The notes below the pieces were generated by a model, which had not been told where the DNA came from, did not search any database, and saw nothing but the letters and a program-made list of their open reading frames with translations. The position numbers and the translations under genes were made by a program. This document shows positions 39,617 through 51,904 of a stretch of DNA of 64,000 nt, piece after piece. The stretch comes from Vespula vulgaris (Eukaryota > Arthropoda > Insecta > Hymenoptera > Vespidae): the NCBI RefSeq assembly GCF_905475345.1, contig NC_066589.1, positions 2,723,501 through 2,787,500 on the forward strand, written 5' to 3'. How positions within the stretch are numbered: the first letter of the stretch is position 1; each line of letters begins with the position of its first letter.

Positions 39617-39726
39617 TAGGAGAAAAATTTAGACTTAACAACACGTGGCAAATATGCATGTACGTAGTAGAAACGTTATATCGTAATAACTCGACTACTA
39701 TGGGTCACTGGGATTTACTGATACTT
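39617..39726 (+). other. candidate internal exon (110 nt)
   Basis: Lies between an acceptor (caccaaacag) and a donor CTT/gtaagg. It is open in the frame GEKFRLNNTWQICMYVVETLYRNNSTTMGHWDLLIL, entering in phase 1 and leaving in phase 0. Composition is more protein-like than the neighbouring DNA. No partner exons were found and the product is not recognised, so it could be a relic or chance. Confidence 0.22.
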
Positions 39727-39925
39727 GTAAGGCATCGGCGAATACCATCGAAGTCTTTTCTCGAATCCATGTAGTAAGATATATTCATCATATCTAACAT
39801 AATTCAATCGCATGATAAAATTTTTTGCGAAATGTTTTTAGGTAAAATATACTTTCATCCTACATTTGTTTTTTACATTATTAATGTAATTCACTCTATT
39901 TCGAGAACAAGTTGATTTTCGGTGA

Positions 39926-40225
39926 TGTCAACAAATAAATACTGAAAAAGTATATAATATTTATCAAATAATAAATAATATATTATATAATATAATATCT
40001 TTACAATAATATCAAAAAAAGAGATATAAAATAATTGATAAAGGAATAATGTAATTCTTATGAGAAAAAAGTTAAATATTACAAATATGCACTGAAAATA
40101 TATAACTTTTTTGATATAACATATTATATACAATATAATATATGATATTATATTTTTACAATAATCCTTTAAAAAGAAAAATGTAAAATTCTTAATAAAG
40201 AAATAATGCAATTCCTTAGAAAGAT
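39926..40225. repeat. diverged tandem duplication, unit about 150 bp
   Basis: Two adjacent AT-rich blocks share an ordered set of words: actgaaaa at 39941 and 40091, then a TA-rich part, a tttacaataat word, a loosely similar A-rich stretch and a final aataatgYaattc. They are much diverged. The long minus-strand frame across them is a by-product. Confidence 0.6.
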
Positions 40226-41443
40226 GTTAAAGATTAAATATTCCATTACACGTGAAGAATCTATAAAAAAGAGAAAAAAATAACGTTAACGGAGTAAGGT
40301 AGATAGTTAGAAAGATCTGATATGAAAGATTTATAAGCTATATACATGTTGTCTATCGATCAAAGAACTGGAGTAAAAAGAATAAGAGATGGACGGCAAT
40401 AGAAGCTGATATTAATGAAATAGATAATAAGATGAATACAGAACGTGAAGAATAACAGAAAAAATAAAAAAATAAAAAAGGAATAAGGTAATGTTATAAA
40501 GCGATTTAACGTCATCGTAATTATATGATCGAGATTATGAAAATATTTTCCTTTAAATTTTTAAATTCCACGAGTATAAAAGTTGTAATAGACATTCGGT
40601 TATATCATTTACAATGAAATCGTAAGGGAATCGTAAAAGCATTGATATTGAAAATTCTGATGGTGAAAAGTAAAAAAGCATTGAATCCTCCGAGCATTTT
40701 CTCTTTGAGTTCCCTTTTCTTTCAAAGAACCACTTGCGAAATTGATTATCGATTTTTTATTTAAATGTCTCTCGAAAATGTGAAAAATACTATTATAACA
40801 GATAGAAACTACCTACGTATCTAATCTAATAGCTCTTGGCGACCATTACCTCTTAGTATAAAAAAAAAAAAAGAAGAAGAGGGTGAAGGAAATCGAGGGT
40901 TTCCCGCGAGAACGAAAAAATTTCATTTCCCTTCCGCAGAGAAGGAAAATATATTTGAAATGAAATGCTTCAAGTTTTCCTAACCTGATGAGATATCACT
41001 CTGAGCGGTCCTAAAAAAGAATCTACTCTCCATTTTCACAAACGCACCCTTATGATGACAACTTTCGTAGTAATTACCATTTTTGATGATACAGTCATCT
41101 CAAACATTCATTTTTCTCGACCATTTTCAAGACCAAAAGACTTTCTCTTATTTTCTTTTTTCTATCCTTGGTCAATCATTTTCTCTGCTTAAACAAGCTC
41201 GAAAGATTATTCAGATATCAAGACCAAAGATTACGAATAATAATCGAGTGAAATTAAGTCGTGCTTCTCTATTAAATAAATCACGAATTTTTCAATAAAA
41301 AATATTCATTTATTTATAAACGCTTGAAAAATACCTCTACGTATTCTGAATAATATATTCTGAATATATATTTTAATAATATTTTTCATAGTTGCTTTGT
41401 TTTTCATTAAAAATATTTTGTTAACTTCCGTTTGTTCTTCATA

Positions 41444-41471
41444 TTTTTTAACAAGCTTGCTTGTTAAAAAA
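41444..41471. repeat. 28-bp palindrome
   Basis: Arms of 13 bases (ttttttaacaagc and gcttgttaaaaaa) are perfectly complementary around a 2-base centre. No terminator role is expected in a eukaryote; it may be a cruciform or binding-site dyad. Confidence 0.8.
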
Positions 41472-42920
41472 CTTATTACGAATAAAATATTTATAGAGAG
41501 ATATTATAAAACGTTCGTGTAAATGATGATTTTCGAATGATCTTCTTTTTTAATATAATTTTTAATCATTTACATTAACGCTATTATATAAAAGAATACA
41601 CAAAAAAAGGAACGAGTAAAATTCCATTGAGTTCATTTAACGTTACTTCTATGGTTTTTTTACTTTGCGAGAGAACGATTTTGCGATCCTTTGAGAATCG
41701 TAAAATGTTAAGAACCATTCGAAAACGAGCAAAGTTCAAATCTTCGTTCGTATGTCCTTAAAATATATCAGTATAAAGAATAATCACGTCATTTCAAGAC
41801 CATTTTTCACAGTAGAACGCATTTCGCATTCTCGCTTGTTATTCTTGACGATAAACTCGACGATTTTCACATTTAATGATAGAGTGACGTAGTGACGACA
41901 AATACATACTTTTTTCTTGTTTATTTTCTCAGCAAACGTCATCTTGTAATTTTGTCTCATAAAAGTTCGAGAGCAACGTTATTATTGTACATCGAGGTTG
42001 ATCACATGCAAACGTAAACGACAAAATTTTCTACTTTCATGCATTCCCAATTGCATTCGTTTTCATAACGAATGGATCTTCTTTCCTTCTTTTTTTTTTC
42101 TTTCTAGAAATTTTTTTGCTATTTACAATTTCTCATAATAAACATCGTAATTATCGTTTCTCGTTATAATTTGTAATCCTTATCACTTCAATTTATCACA
42201 TCTACACATTCAGTAATGTTACCAACTACATCCTTTTTGGTTTACGATATTTATGATCACGCAACTCCTATAAACATATTTACGAATAAATAATGATCTT
42301 GCAAAAGTTATACGACTGTTCTTTTATAACAGGAAAAAATACATAAAATTTATTCATATTCAAATTGGTTCGATATTCTTGGAATAAGGATTAAAAATAG
42401 CTGTAGTTTATTAGCGATAATGCGCAATTTTATTGATAATCAATTAGATCTTTAAAAATATTAGACATGTAATAATATCTTTAAAAAAAGCAGTTTCAAA
42501 AGAATTAAATTTAATTTTTCATTAAAGAAAGATATTAATATGAAAAGAAATATCAAGTATATCAAATATAGAATTACTGTGGACAAAATTTATTTACTTT
42601 CATGAAGGAATGAAAAAGAAAATTGATAGAAGAGAAAAAAGGAAAGAAAGAAAGAAAGGAATCGACTTTTCACGAAGTAATTCTTATCTGGTCGAAGACG
42701 TAGACCATGTATTCGTTTCTTGGATTTGGGGTTAAGCCTACTGTGGGTCAGGGAGATCACGTAAGCGGACAAGTTCAGAAGGAGGATATCTTCATTCATT
42801 GGGATTCACTGTCAAATATTTAAGGAACTACCCAATGGGGATTTCGGTTTAGTAGCTCAGGGGAATCGGGGTTAACCATTGCCCAATCTTAGCGGTTTCT
42901 CATCTCTAATTCTATATCTT

Positions 42921-42957
<37 letters not shown>
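42921..42957. repeat. (TC)n microsatellite
   Basis: About 18 TC units, just right of the G-rich block at about 42700-42900. Confidence 0.93.
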
Positions 42958-42960
<3 letters not shown>

Positions 42961-43549
42961 TTGGTTTGATGATTCATCAACCACCAAAGCTTAAGCTTAC
43001 TCTGCCCTTCTGATACGAAATGCTGCAAAATAGTCTACAAATTCCATTATAAACTTTGTAATTTCACGGATTTAATATTTGATCAATGAACAATGTTAAA
43101 CTCTTCGGATTTCTTTCGTTCATGTAAGCTTAATATAATAACCATTTAATACAATAGGTCATTAAAAGGATATGTTAAATTTATTAGAATTAGAGTTTTT
43201 TGAATGGAATTTATGAACCAGAAAATCGATAATAATTCGAGCTCCAATTATTTTTCTTTTCTTTTTTTATTCGTATCAAAAGCAAGTTCGAAATATTAAT
43301 GCGAAATATAAGATTGAAATGTTCAAGGTAATGGTTTGTTCGTGAAAAATATCGATAACAACTGTAGACGGTAGGCTTCGAAAAGCTGAGGGAAGAGCAG
43401 GACGCGCGACGTAAAGAAGAGTGCGATTAGCTGTTCAATAACACTGAAAGCAAATACGACCGATCGTTCTGGTTAAAATTGCGATAACAGATATGTTTTC
43501 TATTGACGCGAGTAATATGTAAAGCACTAATATAATGGGGACGCCTATA

Positions 43550-43584
43550 TATAAATCACTCGTGAAATTTATAAGTCTTCATTT
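43550..43584 (+). promoter_or_regulatory. TATA box plus initiator, candidate allatostatin A promoter
   Basis: TATAAA at 43550-43555, within a longer alternating TATATATAAA, lies 31 bases before the A (43581) of TTCATT, the spacing expected for a TATA-initiator pair. A GC-richer stretch (about 43370-43440) lies upstream. The next plus-strand gene is allatostatin A, whose ATG exon is preceded by a splice acceptor, so an upstream first exon is needed. No strong donor was found just downstream. Confidence 0.4.
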
Positions 43585-44796
43585 CAATAAAATTACGACT
43601 CGTACTATATTAGTGCGCGATCAACTACTGTACTACTAACTTCTTTTAGGAAATAATTCATGAAAAATTTAAAAAATTTTCACGCTTAATTAATCCATTC
43701 GCGAGAAGTTAATATCTGATTTGAGAAATTCGGAATTAGTATCAGCAAGTTAAATAATTTCTAAACGCGTAGTAAACGCTTTTGTTCGATTGATAAAACA
43801 AGAACGAAATAATGAGTGTACATAACCACACAATTATAACGAACGATTTTTTTAAACATAGTCGCGAATAAATTAATGCACAAAATTATTGAAGTCAAAT
43901 CGTGATCTCCTTATCAGAAATTGTAATCCAGAAATATTATGTTGGATCAAATAAAATTCAACTTATTCATTTACGAACTCTTTATTCTTGATAATTCACG
44001 ATGAAAATTATTTGACTACCGTAATACATCCATTTGCGATGTAAACATTTACCTCATACCGGCAAACATTCGATTATACAACAAATATTCGAACATGAAT
44101 TTTTAGAATCCTATTGGTTTTCCTTTAAAACAAGATATATTTGCATACAATCTCTTAATTCAACCACATCTTTTTACGCGTATAATTAATTCAAACTTCT
44201 CTCTAATTTCTATCCATCTAGGTATTGGTTTACGTCGTCAACTTCAAAGAAAGAAAAGATAAATGTGCAAATTTAATGAACATCATATTTCGCCTTCCAA
44301 TTTTAATGAATTACGTGCAACTCTTACAACGTATGAACATATTATCCCATTTGATTCGTCAAATTGCATAATTTATTGTGAACTAAAAATACAGAAAAAA
44401 TACTTGAGTAGTTAAAAACGTTATTAAGCAAATCTGCGAAATTTATTTGCGACTTATTTGCGACATTGTTTTCTTCATAAACATTGTCATTCCGAGGAAG
44501 AGTGCTCCTTTATAAAATATGCTTTGAATGTTTTATAAACCTGATAACCAGAGAAGATGAGATTAAGCTTCTTTTTTTAGTCCATTTCGTGATAAAAAGA
44601 AATAAATAAATCGTATTTCTCGTTCGTATTAAAGACACATTATATATTCTCGATTTATTAATTTATCTAATGTTTCCTATCTCCTTCATTTGTATCATTT
44701 TATTTTTAATCAAAATAAATTTTATATATAGATATACCTATACTTTTACCAATCAAAAATCTGCCAAATTAAAAACAGATTTAAAAAACTTTATTT

Positions 44797-44834
44797 TCTC
44801 TCTCTCTCCCTCTCTCTCTCTCTCTCCCTCTCCC

Positions 44835-44872
<38 letters not shown>
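44797..44872. repeat. (TC)n microsatellite with a run of 14 C
   Basis: TC units interrupted by CCC and by a run of 14 C at 44832-44845, then more TC. Confidence 0.93.
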
Positions 44873-44875
<3 letters not shown>

Positions 44876-45236
44876 CTTTAATTACTCGTAAAATGATTTT
44901 ATTTAAATTATACCTTACATACAATTAAACAATAGCATTTAAATTCACAAATATCTCATCAAGCTCAACTTACTGAATTACTCAAAGAGTATCGATATAC
45001 TCCACATTAGTGATCCATTCTACGATGTTCAATCTTCCCTCCTGCCTATCACAAGCGTTAATAGATTGCTTAGGAAATTGAGATAAATGTAATTAAAATG
45101 AATTCGTCGAATCAAGGGGATGATATGTTTTCGCAGCAAATAGAGGATGTACAAAAAAAAAGAAAAATACATGAGGGCTGGAAAGGCATACATTCTGAAA
45201 CTATTCTAGTGCATTGACCTGAAACACTTTATGAGA

Positions 45237-45400
45237 GATGAATGTTTTCAAAAAGAGAAAGAGGAAGAGAAACAGAAAGAGAAAAAGAAAGAAAGAAAAA
45301 GAGAAAGAGAAAGAGATAGAAACGACTAAAATGAAAAAAAGATATAAAAAGAATGAAAGAGAAAGAGAAGAGAGTGGAATAAGAAGGAAAGAGGAAAAGA
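45237..45400. repeat. polypurine GAAA/GAGA-rich tract
   Basis: Strong purine bias on the plus strand. Frames of about 70 codons on both strands (Lys/Arg/Glu or Phe/Leu/Ser runs) are artefacts of this composition. Confidence 0.75.
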
Positions 45401-45476
45401 TGAATAGAGGCAATCGAATAACCGGACCGGATTTTCGTTAACGAGGAAACTCTCGAGAGAAGATCTCATTTATTTT

Positions 45477-45481
<5 letters not shown>

Positions 45482-45524
<43 letters not shown>

Positions 45525-45536
45525 TACACACACACA

Positions 45537-45585
<49 letters not shown>

Positions 45586-45602
45586 GCACACACACACACA
45601 TA
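45482..45602. repeat. two tandem (TC)n-(CA)n compound microsatellites
   Basis: TC run then CA run (to about 45537), followed by a second TC run (45541-45582) and a second CA run (to about 45601). The repeated order suggests duplication of a unit of about 60 bp. Confidence 0.9.
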
Positions 45603-46380
45603 CTTTTTCTCTATTGAACGTAAAGAGTTAAAGTACTCGCAGTGCATTGAGAATAAACGAAATATCCGATCGTACGTTCTCATTGAATACGATCCGCAAT
45701 TTCGTTTCTCGATCAGATTAGTTGAACATTCTGAAATTTGTAATGCGATTTTCCATATTCTCGGGATAAGCCGGGATCTACGTTAAAAGTATTCGGCACA
45801 TCTCATAAACCGCACATGTTCACAAGTAAAGATCCAACGAAAGGATCCCAGAAAGCACAGAATCTAAGTTTCAACGCAATACACTCGTATCATCGATGAC
45901 GAAAAAACTTTTAACATTCATGAAAGTTTGAAATACTATTTACAATTTCCACGTGTACTATTACATAGCTTGCTACCACGTACTCTATTAACAGAAAATT
46001 GCGGTGGAACGTAAATATTCTTTAGGAAACTTTTATGAGAAACCATTTTTGAAACTATACCTTTTTCGTTTTTACGATAATGAATATGTCTCTTCGAATC
46101 TGTACTCGTCGAAGTATTATTTATAGACATCGTAAAATTTTATGATTTGCACCAATTTTATTATGCTGATTTTAAGCCATTATTTTTTTTCTTTTTGTAA
46201 GTAACACAAGTCTATTTTTTAATTATATTTTATTATATAAATCATAAATAAAGAAATGACATGCCGATATTAAATAAAAATTAACCTTAACTCAAAAATT
46301 CTTTTACATTTAATTATTAATTTTTAATTATGAAAAAATAACTTTCATCTCATATATAGTTAATTATCTAATAAAACATG

Positions 46381-46386
<6 letters not shown>

Positions 46387-46422
<36 letters not shown>
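46387..46422. repeat. (TA)n microsatellite
   Basis: About 18 TA units, 220 bases upstream of the allatostatin A acceptor. Confidence 0.93.
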
Positions 46423-46424
<2 letters not shown>

Positions 46425-46662
46425 TTCCGAGTTAAAATTTAAACGATTTTTATTGTAGAATGCATTTGGCATACTTTTCAATTACTCGTAAAAGATTCGT
46501 TCTTTCATGACTGTACTTTCGAAAGAAAAGTTTATTGTACGATTGATTCGATATCATTATTAGAAGTCTATCGTATTCAAAGGTTTCCATATACTTGTTT
46601 ACGAGAAAATCGATGTCGATGTCTGCTATTTCTGGTTCACAGTATTGTCTTTGGAAGAAAAG

Positions 46663-47734
46663 ATGATGACGTTGAACGTGATCATATTCTCCGTATTCAC
46701 TATTCTCGAAGGAACTGTTCTGGCAATGGAAGAACCCCCTTCTTCTTCATCTACGCACACTCAACGTCTCAGTCAAGCAATATCGGATCTGATCTATGAT
46801 GAACCCGCGGAAAAAAGAGCATACACATATGTTTCCGAATATAAGAGATTGCCAGTTTATAACTTCGGTCTTGGAAAACGATGGGCCGACACTAACGATG
46901 GCAAGGTAACGTCTATTATTCATAAAATATAATTTCATTTATTGTTAATCAAATCATTAACGGAATTGCAAATTATTCAATATGCGATTTATCTTTTAAA
47001 ATAGATTATTTTTATTAACTCTATATAAGAAAGTTCGTACTTATTCTTTTCTATCTTCCATACGATTTAAAAATTGAAATAAATCAATAAATTTAAAAAA
47101 TGAACATTTATAAAAAGTATTGTACGATTACAATCTTGTTATTTTTTTGTTACAATATATGCAAAAAAACTATAAACTTATAATAGATATAATATTATAC
47201 ATATAATATATTGATAAATTTTTATATATATATATATATTTGCAAGCAGAAGAAAAGTGGCACGAACTTTCCAAACAATACAATATTTTCCAATAAACTT
47301 TTTAATTCAACGGAACGATGTACAAAAAAAAAAGAAGAAAGAAAAAAATAACAATTATCTTTTTTTTCCATCAGCGAGGACGACCATTTTCCTTCGGACT
47401 TGGCAAGAGAATAAAACCGTATAGCTTCGGTCTCGGCAAACGGAACGACAATCAATTCGAATATCAACCATTGAGAAGGAGCCTAGATTATTTGCCTGTT
47501 GAAGCTTATGACAGATACTTAACACGAGATAACGACGACGATCAACTATTGGATTACATTCAAGAAAAACGTGGCAATCGCTTGTACAGTTTCGGTCTTG
47601 GAAAAAGAAATTGGGACGTATCACCAGCTGACGATTCAATGCCAATTGGAAAACGACCGAACGATGTAACCGGACAGAGATACATGTTTGGTTTAGGCAA
47701 GAGAATGATGGAGGAAGAGGATACTGTACAATAG
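46663..47734 (+). CDS. AstA: allatostatin A (FGLamide) neuropeptide precursor
   Basis: Coding exons 46663-46905 and 47375-47734 (phase-0 intron) give 200 residues. Residues 1-21 (MMTLNVIIFSVFTILEGTVLA) are a signal peptide. Five FGL-Gly-Lys-Arg units follow, each with the Gly for C-terminal amidation and a dibasic cleavage site: AYTYVSEYKRLPVYNFGL (53-70, with an internal KR that can release LPVYNFGL), GRPFSFGL (83-90), IKPYSFGL (94-101), GNRLYSFGL (148-156) and PNDVTGQRYMFGL (176-188). Released peptides would act on the galanin-like AstA receptor; known roles in insects are control of juvenile hormone synthesis, gut muscle, feeding and sleep. The Lys-Arg before GRPFSFGL is split by the intron. 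A good acceptor ends at 46642, 20 bases before the ATG, so at least one 5' UTR exon lies upstream. The second Met (46666) could also start. Confidence 0.97.
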
Positions 47735-47913
47735 AGAGAACAAGTTTCTCTTAATCGTATTATTCGGTGACGTTACGCGCGAATATTGTTTCTCCTCTCT
47801 TTCATCATTGATCCCACATCTCTTCGGATTACTGATTAATTAAAAAAAAAAAGAAAAAATCCTAATCGAGCAAAACAAAAAAAAAGAAAAGATATTATAA
47901 AAGAAGAGAAGTT

Positions 47914-47919
47914 AATAAA
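47914..47919 (+). terminator. polyadenylation signal AATAAA, allatostatin A
   Basis: First canonical hexamer, 180 bases after the stop; the A-rich stretches before it contain no better one. Confidence 0.4.
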
Positions 47920-48362
47920 TTGATTGCCCATCATCATCTATCCCATTTCCCTTTTTTCTTTCCTTTCGATCCTCTCATTATCCTTCGCGAGCGCGTTAGC
48001 CTTCGAATTTATGCTTTACAAATTCAAATACATATGTACATACATAGGATAGATGTATTGGTGAATGATCGCTATAAAAAAGAAATATATTAATGATTGA
48101 ACAAGTACGATTATAAATGTCTAACTTTATTTACTGATAATTTTTTATTTTATTCTTTATAAAATTTTATTAAGTAATTTTATCTTTTTGATTTTATATT
48201 TCATGCGCTACAATATAATCTACATGTATTGTTTGCAATGTATCAATTAATTCGTTTAAATAAGAAACATTATTATCCCGGAACGATAACGTTCATTTAC
48301 TAATACTCCCATTCTATGTGTGTACTCAAAAAAACAAATTATTTTATTGAAATCATAGTTAT

Positions 48363-48365
<3 letters not shown>

Positions 48366-48429
<64 letters not shown>
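48366..48429. repeat. (GA)n microsatellite
   Basis: About 32 GA units, one of the longest pure dinucleotide runs in the window and one of few with purines on this strand. Confidence 0.95.
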
Positions 48430-48431
<2 letters not shown>

Positions 48432-48628
48432 CTTGTCATTTGCGATCATTGAGGAATGAAAGAAGAAGAGATGCACGCATCCTTATTATTTTATGTAATA
48501 GATCATTAAAAAATCAATCGAAACTGATGATAACTAAATCATCAGGTCGTATTGAATAATATAAAGAAAATCTCTCTTCATAATTGTTCCTATTTTTTCA
48601 TTTTCAAAAGTATTCGATATGCATATAG

Positions 48629-48635
<7 letters not shown>

Positions 48636-48672
<37 letters not shown>
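48636..48672. repeat. (TA)n microsatellite
   Basis: About 18 TA units after a short GTGTGT. Confidence 0.95.
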
Positions 48673-48674
<2 letters not shown>

Positions 48675-49235
48675 TTATTCTTGTTTACAATTGTTCATTT
48701 AAAAATAAATTAATAGTAAAATACTTAATGCAAATATAACGAAATTGTCGTCAATGTAAATGAAATATGAGTTATAATATCAAAGAAGATTCAATGAATT
48801 AATCAAGAATCAATTAAAAATGAATTGCGTGCATCATCTGAAACATAATAAAAAGGAATCATTTTACTTTATATCACAAATATTTCGTAATTTTTATTTG
48901 TTTATTCGTAGTGCCAAAAAAATAAAAAATGAAAAAGAAGTAAAGAGAAATATCTATAATTGTATAATTGTATTAACTTATATCTCCAGTGTCTATAATA
49001 AATCTTATAATCTTCTCTCTATATAATCTTCTTTCCATCATATTTTATTTCTTCATCTTTTTTCGACTATCGCATCTTAAATCGTTTCTGAATTGTTAGT
49101 TTAAATGATAAAATTGATTATGAAAATATTTTAAAAATATCGTTTCATCGATTGAAAGCTTTTTCGTTTCAACTGAGTGATAAAGCGATTACATAAAGGG
49201 GCTAATAATCGACTATCTGCTACGCCCACTTTCGA

Positions 49236-49267
49236 TATATAAAAAAATTGTTTCAGTCTTTAATTGC
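49236..49267 (+). promoter_or_regulatory. possible TATA box of amnionless
   Basis: TATATAAA at 49236-49243 lies 138 bases before the ATG. A TTTCAGTC initiator-like word at 49251-49258 is too close (about 19 bases) for the usual spacing, so either a start near 49267 is used or the match is chance. Confidence 0.28.
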
Positions 49268-49380
49268 TTTGAATCTCGAACCATTTCAAACTCTTCGTGG
49301 GACGAGAGAACCTCTTGACTGTCATATTACCGATAATTTAAAAATGAATTAATCGTGAGAAAAAATATTTTTAAAAAAAT

Positions 49381-51827
49381 ATGAAGTGTATTAAATGTTT
49401 GCAAATCGTGTTTTTTCTTTCATTGAATAAACTCATCTTTGCTATTGAAAAACAGTGGATAGTAGATTTCGAGTGGCAAAACGAAAAAAATTGGGATCAT
49501 ATACCTAAAATCGATGGACACGTTATTTTCCCACTTGAAACGAGACATGCCGTCGGTCTTTCTAAATCCGTGGACTTAAAATTATCTAAAATTGACTTAC
49601 CAAGAGAAGGTTCCTTAGTGTTATTCAGAAATGGTAAATTAGAGGTAAGAAAACATTAAATTTGAAATGCGAAATCTATAAAAACTAAGTTGAATATAAC
49701 ATTAAAGAAACTATCTTGCATCTCTTTTTTTTTGAATGTATATTATATAGCATATAAAAAGAGAATTTCAATAGGAGTAACATGAACGAGTTCATTATTA
49801 TTTATTATTTCTTTAAATCAAAACCTCAGAATTAAGCCCTTAGAAAAAGGTTTCTTATAAATACACATATATATGAATCGGTTACCTACAATAAGAAACT
49901 ATAAAGAGTTTATAAATAACATGCATGTAACATTGTCGATGAAGTATAGAGTGATGCATATCTTTAGACGCGATATTTAATGTTTGACTAAATAATTACG
50001 AATTAACTTATACATTTGCAAAATTCTCAATTTGTTTAAATAATTTTAGTTTAGCGAATCGAAAAATTCGGAAACAAAGATATCGAGATGGTTGAAGGAG
50101 GGTAAATTTTTCTGGGTTGATCCTGATAATTGGAATGGTGTTTCCGAAGCAGCACCTCATATGGAACGAATACCTTGTCGTCAAGACGATGTAGTTCTGC
50201 CAGGAACAGATCAAACGTTTAATATATATCTACCAGCTAAAGATGTCCAAGTAGAATCCATTAGATTATCGAATCACAAATATCCTAGTACATGGTGGGA
50301 TTGGGAGGAGATGCAAAAGAAGAAAGAATTTTTAGGTGGTTTCCTTAGCGTCAAGTATGTATCTTTTTTCTTTAAGATGCCAAGATTTTTCTTTTAGAAT
50401 TCATTTTACCGAATAAATGATTCTGAAGATATTGTACTTTTCTACAGGTATAGTCAATATGGCTGTGAAAAATGTCTTTGTCAAGACGGTTCACAATACG
50501 ATTATCTCAAAGAGATATGTGCTATTCAAAAGCCTAAATGTAGCTTTGCAGCTTGTGAATATCCACTAAAGGTAAATATATATATTTGATAAAGTAATAA
50601 ACAATTTGTAACTATAAATAAAATCAAAAAATAGATATATGTGTTTGCGACTTTAAAATTATATGATGTTATAGAAAATTAAATATGAAAAAATCTATTA
50701 TCAAAGAAAAAATGCTATTACCAAAAGAGAAACAAGCAAGTATATTTCAAAATAGAAATTTGTAGATCGAAGGACATTGCTGTCTTTACTGCGGTGGCCG
50801 AGTAACTATACCAAAAGGAGCTTCGTTAGCCATGATTCGTTCTTTGGTTGACGAAGTTCTGGAACAACGCGCAACAAGACTTGCATGGTACGTTAGGCGA
50901 ACATGGACAAATAATATAGAAGTTCTTCTCAAAGAGAAGACTGAATATACCGGTGTTGATACTTTAGTAGCACTAAAGGATCTACAAACAAAACTTCATG
51001 GTAAATTCGATTTATTTCATGTAGATAAATATGACTCATTTCGAGTCAATACAACTTTTCATTAAAATTCTATTTTCTCGATAACGTGAATTCTTTATTA
51101 ATATTTTTCAATAATTTCTCAAATGTTCGATAACGAATTAATTAAATGTATTGAATTTTTAATTTTTAGTAAAAAATAAAATGAACAAATAAAATGAAAC
51201 GAAGTAAAACGTACAAATAAAATTGAAATATTAATATTTCACAATTATGCATATTAAACAATTAATATTTAATATTTACATTTTCTTATTACGAAAACAG
51301 ATGAAAATATTGAAATATTGTATACGGAAAATCCGGGTGCGCCATTAAAAGATTCCCGATTGGCCACGATGCTTGGACCATTTTTCGGAGCACCGATAAT
51401 CATTCTTGTCCTTCTAATCGCAAGTTTTTGGTATTTCGATTATTCAATGAGATAGTAAGTATAATAGAAACCAGAAATATAACTGTGTTAATTTAATCAT
51501 TACTGTAATAATTGAGCACTTAAGTTAAAATTAAATTAGTTTTTAAAGAAAGTTCAACTTTAATTGAACAAACTTCGTATATCTTGTTTAGTTAACGTTT
51601 CCTGCTAATCGAGAGATCCAATAAAGTGTTCGACCACGGGAGTTCAATGTCTCTAGGGTCCGTAGAAGTAGAGAATGAAGGGAGACGCAAAAAAAAGAAG
51701 AGAAAGAAGGGTAGAAAGAGAAACAGAGAAAGAGAGAGGGAGAGAAATGTCAAGTATTTTAGTTGGCAAAGTACCGGAAATGGAAACGAACGAATAGAAC
51801 GGCAGATCTCAGTCTGATTTACTATCT

Positions 51828-51904
<77 letters not shown>

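Larger units (their letters stand above)
30958..46642. other. long non-coding interval, possibly introns upstream of allatostatin A
   Basis: No coding gene recognised. Frames of 60-127 codons (for example minus 32782-33165, minus 35717-35899) are AT-rich chance frames. The interval includes the listed microsatellites, a promoter candidate at 43550 and a G-rich block at about 42700-42900. If the 29.8-kb promoter drives allatostatin A, most of this is one or more introns; otherwise it is intergenic. Confidence 0.4.
47735..49380. other. allatostatin A 3' UTR and spacer to amnionless
   Basis: AT-rich, with two long microsatellites listed separately and no further coding sequence. The 68-codon frame at about 48820-49026 has no supporting features. 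Confidence 0.5.
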
